Positions 1 to 8,618 of a DNA stretch of 64,000 nucleotides are shown here, one piece after another; the first letter of the stretch is position 1, and each line of letters begins with the position of its first letter. A program made the translations under genes and the position numbers. Source of the DNA: Ustilago trichophora (Eukaryota; Basidiomycota; Ustilaginomycetes; Ustilaginales; Ustilaginaceae); the NCBI GenBank assembly GCA_900323505.1, contig OOIN01000002.1, positions 372,001-436,000 on the forward strand. Direction: 5' to 3'. The notes under the pieces are model-generated. The model was not told where the DNA came from and did not search any database. It saw nothing but the letters and a program-made list of their open reading frames with translations.

Positions 1-802
1 CGGTGGACAGGAGAGACATCCTTTTGCAGTGTGCGAGATTGTTTTCCGACAGTCCCGATCGCGTCGGGACGTCAACGGGATCCGCATACCACTTTCTGCC
101 ACGATTGCTCCTTCATGTGAGCTTTTCCATGTAAAGAGGAGGTCACGATGTGATCAAAAGGAGACGTTGCGATCACAAGTAGATGGGTCACTTCCTCAAC
201 CAGCATCATGGCAGGTCAAGTCGTCAGCAAGTGCCCTCCTTGTACAGAGACGCATTGCCGGTATTGCAGTCTACGCGCTTGACCCGCGTCACGGACCCTT
301 GAATCTTCTCAAAGAGTTGGTCCCTGCAGCCGGTCTTCAAAATCCATTTTCGTCGATTGTCACATCCTGACTCTCTCTCCCTCTCTGTCTCTCTCGTGCG
401 AGATGGCTACAGCATTGAGCTTGAGCCAAAGTGGAGCAATGACCCGTTTAGGAAGGCTTGGCACCCCTCACACCCTCAGTGGTGTCAGCCTCAGCCTCGT
501 GGTTGATCGACTCATTCGCACAACTCGAATTTTGCTCGCTATCTTGCTCAGACACAACCACCTTTATTTCTGCATCACCTCTCTCATAGCATACATCGAC
601 TTGGAATAGAGACAGTCGCAATCATACCGCTCTTTTATATTCAAGCCCCGCGCTTCTCTCGAGTCTTGCACAGGGAACGAAAACCACACCATAAGGCCAT
701 CCAGGTCACTCGATCATCTCCGCATCTGCCCAGCACTTTGTTCGAGACAGTATCGTCCACAAAGCAAAGCCTACTATTGACATAGACGGAGCATACTTGG
801 CC
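1..802. other. upstream intergenic region
   Basis: No convincing gene was found here. The open frames are short, mostly start without ATG and match nothing I recognise. A pyrimidine-rich tract (CTCTCT-type) lies at about 371-398, and a TATA-like TTTATAT lies at 634-640, about 165 bp before the next ATG. The region probably serves as promoter and leader of the downstream stress-protein gene. The 3' end of a gene lying outside the window cannot be excluded. Confidence 0.5.
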
Positions 803-1768
803 ATGATTTCCAGGCCAACAACGCCTATTCTCAATCACTCGGGCTCCAGCAGCTTGGCCACCCCACGGAGCAGCACGGAACAGTCTCGCCCACGTCAGGG
901 CATCACCATCGAAGAGCCCGAACGTCCGCGAGCCACAGCCAGCCATACATCCCTCCACTCTGGCACTGGATCCTCGTCTCCTTCCCGCTCGGGCATCGTC
1001 GGCGATGGAACATACGGTGGACGCCGAGGCGGTCCATCCATGAACAAGAGCCGAACCAGCAGCTCAGGTGGCTTGAGCGATGTCAAGGCCGGCTACGAGC
1101 GAAGGGTAGGTTTCGACACTATGCCCGACGCCGATGAGACCAACTCTGGTGCTTTCAGCTTCACACTTCAAGTCAAGTCTCGAGGCTTCCTGCGAACCAA
1201 AAATACGCGTACCTTCATGGTTGCCGTGGACGATAATCCTTATTCGGAACGTGCGCTGGAATGGCTCATGGAGAATCTGGTCGAAGATGGCGATGAGGTC
1301 GTAGCTGTTCGCATTCTTGACGAAGAAGCAGACAACATTGACCAAGACGATGCCAGAGAGGAAGCACGCGAACTCATGGCATCGATCGTCGAGCTCAACG
1401 AAGAAGCCGAGGACCGTAAGATCTCGATCGTCGTCGAGTTTGTTGCTGGCAAAGTCGTCTCTACTATCCTCGATATCATCCATGTCTATCGTCCAGACAG
1501 CCTGACTGTAGGCACCCGCGGCAAGTCAGCCAACAAGTTCCAAAAGATGCTCGGTCAACATATTATGGGACATGTTAGCCGGGATATCCTTACCTCGTCC
1601 CCCGTACCAGTAGTGGTAGTCAGACCGGAAGCCAAGGTGCAGAAGCACCTCAAGAAGCGTCTCAACGATCCCAAGCGCAGAGGCTACCACAATCTCGTCA
1701 AAGGCGTCGAAGGTTTGCCCATGAGCATTACCAAGAACAAGCGTCGTTCGTTGCAAGTTCCGTCCTGA
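803..1768 (+). CDS. Universal stress protein (UspA) domain protein
   Basis: Single-exon gene encoding 321 residues. The frame stays open to a TTG at 797, but the first ATG is at 803. Residues 1-130 are Ser/Pro/Gly-rich and probably disordered. A USP alpha/beta domain follows at about 136-276, opening with TFMVAVDDNPYSERALEWL. It closes with the nucleotide-binding pattern GTRGKSANKF...MGHVSRDILTSSPVPVVVV, the G-x2-G-x9-G(S/T)-like loop of ATP-binding USPs, here with H-V-S at the end. Residues 277-321 are a basic tail. Fungal USP proteins with long N-terminal extensions are common and little characterised. The likely role is nucleotide-dependent stress signalling in the cytosol. The domain call is firm; the biological role is inference. 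Confidence 0.88.
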   Translation: MISRPTTPILNHSGSSSLATPRSSTEQSRPRQGITIEEPERPRATASHTSLHSGTGSSSPSRSGIVGDGTYGGRRGGPSMNKSRTSSSGGLSDVKAGYERRVGFDTMPDADETNSGAFSFTLQVKSRGFLRTKNTRTFMVAVDDNPYSERALEWLMENLVEDGDEVVAVRILDEEADNIDQDDAREEARELMASIVELNEEAEDRKISIVVEFVAGKVVSTILDIIHVYRPDSLTVGTRGKSANKFQKMLGQHIMGHVSRDILTSSPVPVVVVRPEAKVQKHLKKRLNDPKRRGYHNLVKGVEGLPMSITKNKRRSLQVPS

Positions 1769-2542
1769 TAGATCGTCTAAAGCCTGTATCGCTTCACTCA
1801 ACTTTGTTAGGTCTCACGGTCACCTGCTCTGCTCTGTTTGTATTTGTATTGCACTTCAATCCTACACTCTCCATGCAATCCCACACGGTCTCTTACATCG
1901 CAGGATCGCGGCTTCTCCTATAAAATAGCGCAAAATGTGTGCGTGATCCTCTGTCGTCGAGAGAGACTTGGCCACGAACAACAAAATACTAGAATCAGCG
2001 CTCGTATATTCTCTCAAGGCAGAAGAGAGTGCCTGTGTAGCAATGGGGTCGAGAGTGTGAGAATCCAGGCTGTCCGTGCGTGGGGTCTCAGAAAAGCGCA
2101 GCAGCAGCGGGCGACCCTTTATCGGAGGTCACGCGTTGATTGGTTCGCTCATGTGTTCGGCCCTCTCTTCGGCCTTGTCCGAACGCGTTTAGCCGAGTTG
2201 GAACGAGACACAAAAAAGCAAGAGCAACACAGAAATCCTCGATCGAGCTTGCCTCTGATCTTGAGCAAACAAGACTCTGCTACCATGTCCCATGAGGATA
2301 AGATGGTTGTCGCTGTGTTGAAGTGGGTCTGGTGATGTGGTGCCGATGAAATTTTGCTCAGGCTCCGGTCAGAAGGAGAAAACAAAACCTTATCAAGGGA
2401 TATTCCAATCCAAGCCGCGTGTCGGTAAGTGCGGGGTGTGAGAGTCGAGTCTTCTAGCGAGTCACAAGTATACATACTTATGTCGTGTGCGCTCGCATCC
2501 TGCTTCTTCCTCTCCATAATCGCCGCTGATCCCTATGCAAAC
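1769..2542. other. intergenic region / 5' leader
   Basis: This is the 774-bp spacer between two same-strand genes. No recognisable gene is present. The last 60 bases are pyrimidine-rich and contain an in-frame upstream ATG at 2480, discussed under the next gene. Confidence 0.5.
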
Positions 2543-4117
2543 ATGACGACTCTTCGCGGACACTGCAACTGTGGAGCGCTCGAGTACTCGCTCGATGCGA
2601 CTCCTGCCAACCTCCGTCTCTCTGCCTACTGCCACTGCACTCGATGCCAACGCATCAACGGCGCACCTTACATCTGGACCACACACTGGAAGAAGGAAGC
2701 CGTCACCTGGTCCTCTCCTTCCTCTGTGTCTGGCAAGCCCGCTGTCGATGCGCAGGTGGAGAAGGTGATGGGAGCCAATGTGTCCACTGCGCAGCTGTAC
2801 GAGTCCGTACCCGGTCGCAAGTTCAAACTGCGCTGCTCCGAGTGCGGCAACCCGATGGGATCTTGGAGCGAAGCCAAGCAACAATGGTCCATCTGGCCTA
2901 GTACGCTTGCTCGACCTGATGGTGACAAGTCTGGTCTGCCCGGTACCGACAACTTCCCGGCTACGGCGCACATGTTCTACGGCTCGTGGAAGGTGGCCAC
3001 CGTTACTGACGATCTGCCCAAGTTTGAAGGCTACCCAAACGAATCTCAGCAAGTGGACAGGAACGCCGAACCGCTCCCCGCCAACTTTAGCATCAACGAC
3101 TTCAACCCGCACGACCCGCGTGAGATGGTCGGTTACGGACCCAACCCTCCCCACCCCAAGTGGCCCAACAACGCCCGTATCGCCGTCTCCTTCGTCCTCA
3201 ACTACGAGGAAGGCGGAGAGAATCTCACTCTCAACGGTGACCAATACGCAGAGCAGTACCTGACTGAATACGGTGCCGCTAATGGCTCCAAACCGCCCGC
3301 CAACATTCGGAATCTTAGCGTTGAGTCCGCCTACGAGTTTGGCTCTCATCGCGGATTCTGGCGCATTCTCGACCTGTTCCGTCGCAACGGTTTGAGATTC
3401 ACTAGCTGGTCCGTCGGCCGAGCAGTGGAGCAGAACCCGGCTGTGGTCAAAGCGATGGAAGAAGCTGGCTGCGAAGTCGCCTCGCACTCTTACCGCTGGT
3501 TTGACCATTCTCTCATGTCCCAGGAAGAGGAAAGAGCACAGATTCAGGCTGCCATCCGTGCCATCAAGAACGCTTCCTCCAAGGCTCGCGAGCCGAGGGG
3601 ATGGTACACAGGCCGACAATCCATCAACACCCGCCGCCTCGTCTACCAAACCTACAAAGAACTTGGCCTCGAAAAGGAGCTCTACGATTCGGACGCATAC
3701 GATGAAGACCTTCCTTACTGGGTCCCCGCTCCCGATGGCACCCCCAACGAGCATCTCTTAGTTATCCCCTACACGCTGGATAACAACGATATGCGATTCG
3801 CCATCACTCCCGGCTTTTTCAACTCGGAATCATTTTCGACATACCTCATCGATGCATTTGAGACGCTGGTCAGCGAGACTTTCCTGCCAGAGAGCAATCC
3901 TAACTCGGTGCCAAAGATGATGAGTATCGGATTGCACTGCAGGGTTGTGGGTAGGCCAGGCAGATTTCAGGGGCTGCAAAAGTTTGTCGACCATGTGCAG
4001 AAGAGGAACAAGGAGTTGCTCGAACAGGGCGGTGGACAGGGCGGTGTATGGGTCGCGACTAGGGAAGAGATTGCTAACCACTGGCGTGCTACTCATCCCC
4101 CCACTAAGAGTGCATAG
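2543..4117 (+). CDS. GFA-domain / polysaccharide-deacetylase (PuuE allantoinase-like) fusion protein
   Basis: 524 residues from the ATG at 2543, one exon. Residues 1-140 are a GFA (glutathione-dependent formaldehyde-activating / CENP-V-like) zinc fold with the cysteine pattern GHCNCGALEYS, YCHCTRCQR and CSECGNPMGSW. From about residue 195 to the end lies a polysaccharide-deacetylase-fold domain of the metal-independent allantoinase (PuuE) type: NYEEGGE, the EVASHSYRW active-site segment near residue 314, GWYTGRQSINTRRL, and LHCRVVGRPGRF near 465. PuuE hydrolyses allantoin in purine catabolism, but chitin-deacetylase-like or other amidase activity is possible. An in-frame ATG at 2480 would add a short hydrophobic N-terminus that could act as a weak signal peptide. 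I prefer 2543 because the GFA domain starts there. The domain calls are strong; substrate is inferred. Confidence 0.88.
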   Translation: MTTLRGHCNCGALEYSLDATPANLRLSAYCHCTRCQRINGAPYIWTTHWKKEAVTWSSPSSVSGKPAVDAQVEKVMGANVSTAQLYESVPGRKFKLRCSECGNPMGSWSEAKQQWSIWPSTLARPDGDKSGLPGTDNFPATAHMFYGSWKVATVTDDLPKFEGYPNESQQVDRNAEPLPANFSINDFNPHDPREMVGYGPNPPHPKWPNNARIAVSFVLNYEEGGENLTLNGDQYAEQYLTEYGAANGSKPPANIRNLSVESAYEFGSHRGFWRILDLFRRNGLRFTSWSVGRAVEQNPAVVKAMEEAGCEVASHSYRWFDHSLMSQEEERAQIQAAIRAIKNASSKAREPRGWYTGRQSINTRRLVYQTYKELGLEKELYDSDAYDEDLPYWVPAPDGTPNEHLLVIPYTLDNNDMRFAITPGFFNSESFSTYLIDAFETLVSETFLPESNPNSVPKMMSIGLHCRVVGRPGRFQGLQKFVDHVQKRNKELLEQGGGQGGVWVATREEIANHWRATHPPTKSA

Positions 4118-4261
4118 AGGGTGATTTTCCAGTTCTTGTCATGTCAGCTTTCTCTCACTCTCATAGGGCATACGATACAGTCAATGCAAAGATTACAGGC
4201 GATGAACGATGTGATTTGCGAATGATGTTTGACTCAAAAGTGAAGAAGAGTGCGTGGAGAG

Positions 4262-6226
4262 CTAAGACCTCTCAAACAGGTAACGCACCCGATCAGCGGC
4301 CAGATAAAACATCTGAGGCGGCCTCTTTGGCGCACTCGCCTCCATTCCCATGGTGCCACCCTTCAACCTCTCGACCTGATCACCGACCTCTGCGGCTAGC
4401 CTGCCATCCTGCATCTCCTTTGCCAAAATTGTGAAGCCCAAAGGCCCACATTCGCAGTCAGGGCATAGCAGGTATTTGACCGTCAATTCCTCACCTGGTG
4501 TCAAGCCGAGACTGAGATGCGAGAGCAGTGTTCCGACGTCTTCGTCGGATTCGTCGGAACCACTGCCGCCACGCTTGCGGTCACGTTTCTCTTTCTTGCG
4601 TCGTTCCTTCTCCTCGCGCTGACGCTCTTTCTCTACCTTCTTTTGCTTTTCTTTGGCCTCTTTTTCTTGAGCTTTGGTACGCTGCGAGCTAAGCTCGGTG
4701 CTACTGCTCAATGAAGCGGAGCCTTCGATCTTGGGCGAAGTAGGATCATTCGGCACGGTCCACTTCATATCCCTAGAGAAGCCGACATTGTCAAACTGCA
4801 ATGGCCCAGCCACCATCCAGAAGCCCTTGACGGTTGTCAACAGTCTGTGCGAGCCTCCGGGACTTGAAGCGGCATGAATGGGGAATGCAGGACCCTGAGG
4901 TGGGCTTGGCGAGTTTGGCAGTTCCAGCGCAGGATTGGAGAGCGGACCACTCTCCTTCCTCGTCCACTCGCCCGCGCCTTTGGCGAGGATGCAGCAGCGA
5001 CAATTCTCCATGGGACAGTAGAGCTTGGCAAGGTTGGACCCGGTCTCGCGGTCGACGAGACGCGCTTCGAGGGCCATACCGGCGTCTTCGGCGGGTGTCT
5101 TGGCGGCAACGGCTTGACCGAGGATGGAGGTGTAGGTTTGACCGGGACTTTTGCCTGGCTGAGACTGGGCGGCGAGGGCGGCCATGATAGACGCTTGTGA
5201 TGGCATGCCGGAAGGGGATATCGATTTGGGAGAGGAAGGAGCCAAAGCTTTGCAGTCGGTCGCGATAGGCGGTGAGACTGCCGACGAGGAAGGCTCCTGC
5301 TTGGATGCAGGAGCAGCACTGGAACTCATCTTGAGGCTAGCTGGAGTGTCATCGCTTCCTGATGAGATGGCCGAGGCGGTCCTTGTCAGTGCGGAACCGA
5401 TGCGGCTGCCAGGACCACTGCTGGGAGAGGGATAGACGCTGCGTCTCATCTCGAGCCACTGTCCGCTACCGTATTGAATGTGACTGACACATTGAACGCG
5501 GAAGCCAACCTTCCTGTAGAGTCCGGTGAGCTCTTCGTGTGCGAGCAGTGCCAGCGTCTCGTAGCCACGTTTGCCCCTGTCGCCCTCAGGACCTTTGCCT
5601 TCTTCGGCCTTGCGAATGCGAGCGATATAGTTTTCTAGCATCCTGGTTGCTAGACCCTTGCGCTGCATCTCAGACGCAACGCAGACCGAGTGAATGCAAA
5701 CAATCCTGGCGTCTTCCGAGGTGTCGTGAGTCGACATGGAACGCAAAGTCAGGGCAGGTGCAGCTGTAGCGGTGATGAAGCCAACGATTCTCCTCCTCGG
5801 CTGACCCGAGACAGACAGGGGACCGGCGACCTTGGGTGGCGGCATAGGCACGAATGCGCCCAGGAACAGATGAGGAGCCGCTGTTTGGCGAGACAAGAGC
5901 CTTTCGTAGCTCGCGGCGTCCTCTGGTGGGTATCCCTCGACCTCGAGTGCATGCGCAGCGCGTACCTCTTCTGGACGAACATAGTCGAAAATGAGGTTGC
6001 GAGGCAGCGTCGAATTGGCATAGGAGGCAGCTGTAGAGGTCTTGTGCAGCGAGGAAGATCGCTGATGGGAGCTAGGGGGTGGAGAGCGCTGGGAAGACTG
6101 GCTCATGTTGGATGCTGTAGAGGAAGAAGAAGAGTTGGAACGGGTGTTGGTTCGACCAAGGGTATTGGTGATGGTCTGGTAAAGAGTGGTCGAGTTGTGA
6201 GCCATGGAGCTCGGTGGGGGATGCAT
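4262..6226 (-). CDS. AANAT-like GNAT acetyltransferase fused to Mss4/DSS4-type zinc domain
   Basis: 654 residues, single exon, convergent with the preceding gene (144 bp between stops). The frame extends upstream only to a TTG, so I start at the ATG at 6226; ATG 6205 is seven codons in. Residues 1-75 are Ser-rich. A GNAT domain spans about 80-262: His-179 in IHSVCV, the acetyl-CoA loop QRKGLATRML (188-197) and Tyr-237 in LYRKVGF, as in arylalkylamine N-acetyltransferases. A low-complexity linker follows. From about 375 there is an Mss4 (RabGEF/chaperone) fold with zinc ligands in LYCPMENCRC and LLCPDCECGPLGFT, split by a Lys/Glu-rich insert around 530-575. Mss4 proteins bind nucleotide-free Rab GTPases. 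Each domain is clear; what the combination does is unknown. Confidence 0.85.
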   Translation of the reverse strand: MHPPPSSMAHNSTTLYQTITNTLGRTNTRSNSSSSSTASNMSQSSQRSPPPSSHQRSSSLHKTSTAASYANSTLPRNLIFDYVRPEEVRAAHALEVEGYPPEDAASYERLLSRQTAAPHLFLGAFVPMPPPKVAGPLSVSGQPRRRIVGFITATAAPALTLRSMSTHDTSEDARIVCIHSVCVASEMQRKGLATRMLENYIARIRKAEEGKGPEGDRGKRGYETLALLAHEELTGLYRKVGFRVQCVSHIQYGSGQWLEMRRSVYPSPSSGPGSRIGSALTRTASAISSGSDDTPASLKMSSSAAPASKQEPSSSAVSPPIATDCKALAPSSPKSISPSGMPSQASIMAALAAQSQPGKSPGQTYTSILGQAVAAKTPAEDAGMALEARLVDRETGSNLAKLYCPMENCRCCILAKGAGEWTRKESGPLSNPALELPNSPSPPQGPAFPIHAASSPGGSHRLLTTVKGFWMVAGPLQFDNVGFSRDMKWTVPNDPTSPKIEGSASLSSSTELSSQRTKAQEKEAKEKQKKVEKERQREEKERRKKEKRDRKRGGSGSDESDEDVGTLLSHLSLGLTPGEELTVKYLLCPDCECGPLGFTILAKEMQDGRLAAEVGDQVERLKGGTMGMEASAPKRPPQMFYLAADRVRYLFERS

Positions 6227-7030
6227 TTTGGGCGGGGCCGTGCTGGGTATGTCTTTTTTTACTTTTCTTTTCGGAATAAAATTTGGGCGTCGTGTGCAGA
6301 GATGCCGAGAGAATGCGACCGCAGAAGAAGAAAGAGGGTTATCGACGTCGAGTGACTGCAGTGTCAGCAATACACATGGAGGGAGGGGACGAGGTGGTGA
6401 GACGTCCGTGATTGGGCGGGGAAGAAGCCAGTATGGATGCTATTGCTTGAAGGATGGACTGAGGCTGATGAGCGTGATTTTGAAGGAGAAAGAGTCGACC
6501 GAGCTCTACTATGGTAAGTTGGTGTTAAGCTATGGCGACTGGATATCCATTCTCGTAAGTGAATGCGACCAACGAAGCTGAGTGATGATGGTGGCGAAAG
6601 GGGTAGAAGAATCTACCTTGAGATGGAAGGAAGGAGGAACATCAGCAGCGTTCAGGGAATGTCGTGATGAAGCCGCAGACTGGCAAATTGAGCACGGCAC
6701 AGAGAACAGAACAGAACAGACAAGACAAGACAAGACCAGCATGGCACGGCTGAACCAAGCAGAGGTAGGACCGAGAGACAGGAGAGAGAGAGAGAGAGAG
6801 TCGGCAATCTGCAGGCACAGGCACCGACAGTAGCAAAAGCCAGAGAGTGTGTATGTTCTCGTGCTCATATTTTCATGAAACGAGGCTAATTGCCAACCTT
6901 GAGCCAAAATGTGCGATAAGTTAACGTAGCAATTGATTAAGGGCCCAGAGCCTAGAAAACAAGGCAAATCTTAGGGTCTTCGAACGTGGGCAGTGGAAAT
7001 CGAGACACGGTCACAGTGTGGCAACAAGGT

Positions 7031-7066
<36 letters not shown>
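7031..7066. repeat. (AGC)n trinucleotide microsatellite
   Basis: About 12 uninterrupted AGC units lie in intergenic DNA. Depending on frame they would encode short Ala, Ser, Leu or Gln runs, but no gene spans them. Expected to be length-polymorphic. Confidence 0.9.
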
Positions 7067-7068
<2 letters not shown>

Positions 7069-7443
7069 TTGAAGCGAGATGACCTCGCGCGACAACAAGC
7101 CCATTACAGTACCAATTGTTGCCCTCCTTCCCAACCGCCGATAACAAAGCTCTCTCCCCAATTGCAATCTCGCGGCTGCATTCTCCCACATTCACGCCTC
7201 TCTGCCTTCGCCTTATCCTTGATTGTCATACCCACAAAGCTATCTTTTGCATACAATGCGCAGTTTCTTGCTTGGAGCGATCGATTTGGAGCCAATCAGT
7301 CCGGGTCTGCCTAGACAGATCTTCGGGACATTTTCGGCGCTGCTAAGACATATACAGTAAATCCACTACGCTAAATTCAACAAAATTCTCGTCTGCTCTG
7401 CTCTGCCCTGGTCTTGGTCTTGGCTCCCCACACAGACCCACAC

Positions 7444-7469
7444 AGTACTGTACTGTACTGTATTGTACT
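7444..7469. repeat. ACTGT/ACAGT tandem palindromic tract
   Basis: A short tract of overlapping ACTGT units flanked by GTAC steps, so the sequence is locally self-complementary. Related tracts occur at 19121-19139 and 62012-62031 in other intergenic regions. Confidence 0.75.
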
Positions 7470-7786
7470 TCTTCCATCTCAACAGAATCCCAGCCCGCCC
7501 GTCACACCCGCAACCCACAGCTGAGTCTCAAATTTGTTGACCTTGGCGTCCTTTGCTTCCTCCTGATAGCCTGATGAGAGACTGTGCATCCTTTCTGTTT
7601 GCCAAGCACCGACCAGCCTGCTGTAGAACACCTTTTGTTGACCCTACTACCAGGTACAGTATCTCACGACATCCAAGATGAATCATTTCAACGTCGCTTT
7701 CAGTCACTCGACCGGTCAAGTGTGCAACGAGATCGGAACACATCGTGAGAACGCCAAGACCTCTCGTTCCGCCTTCTCTTCGGCAG

Positions 7787-7787
<1 letters not shown>

Positions 7788-7856
<69 letters not shown>
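7788..7856. repeat. (CAAT)n tetranucleotide microsatellite
   Basis: About 17 perfect tandem copies of CAAT (read as AATC, ATCA or TCAA in other registers). There is no spacer structure, so it is not CRISPR-like. It lies about 0.8 kb upstream of the GH5 gene. Confidence 0.95.
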
Positions 7857-7857
<1 letters not shown>

Positions 7858-8556
7858 AAAGGCTTCATTTGCGCTCTGCCACGATTCATGTTGCATCGGC
7901 TGGGTCACGTTTGGCTGCGATGAAACCACGATGAAAATAGCCTTTGTCCAACGTCACCGGCAATCGAGACAGCAAAGACTTGTCGCTTGCTCTCGTTGTT
8001 GCACAGTGTATCCACGCTGCTAGATCATGCGCGGCATTTCTGCTGCCGACCTTCATCCATCCTCAACATATGACCATGTGACACGGCTTGTGTCCTTCCG
8101 CTCCGTGTGCTCTGATTGGTTCTCTCGACACAACCAGCATGAATCTCTTCCCCACACTTTCCGTCAAATCCATTCGTTTGGAGACATCCGTGAACCGTCA
8201 ACTTCCCTTTCCGCAGCAGACTGCAACTGTACCCTTACATAGCTTTTCGCTTTACTGAAGCTTGTGGGCTGGCGCACACCAAATCGGGATCGCACATATC
8301 GAGCTGACCAGATCTCGATATCTCTGGCCAAGAAGTGTTTTTTTTTTTCCGGTTTTTTGATTTACTTGCCGGCAAGTTGCCGTCCGTGCACCTTTCGGGC
8401 GTCATTCGAGCGCCTCTCAGCCTCAAAATGGCTGTCAACAAGCAGCGGCAAGCTTAGAATGTGGAGGTTTGACTTTGCAGGACGGTCTGCATGGCCTCGT
8501 TTTACTGTGTGTGTACCTCTCACAGTGTCACAAGAAGCACAGCTCCTAGCCTTACT

Positions 8557-8563
8557 TATATAG
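8557..8563 (+). promoter_or_regulatory. TATA-like element upstream of GH5 gene
   Basis: TATATAG lies about 56-62 bp before the ATG at 8619. The match and position suit a core promoter element, but the distance to the ATG implies a very short leader. No transcript evidence is available. Confidence 0.35.
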
Positions 8564-8618
8564 TCTTGCTGTTCGTCTTGACTCTACATGGATCAGCTTG
8601 AAAAAACCCTTCCACAAG

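Larger units (their letters stand above)
6227..8618. other. repeat-rich intergenic region between divergent genes
   Basis: A 2.4-kb divergent spacer. No open frame resembles a known protein. It holds several simple repeats, listed separately: GA near 6783-6800, AGC at 7031-7066, an ACTGT run at 7444-7469 and CAAT at 7788-7856. There are also degenerate ACAGA/AGACA runs at about 6700-6735 and CTG/TGGTCT tracts near 7395-7425. The right end should contain the promoter of the GH5 gene. Confidence 0.6.

Noticed and set aside
7788..7856. CRISPR-like array
   Set aside because: The repeats are contiguous 4-mers without spacers, in a eukaryotic genome; this is a simple microsatellite.
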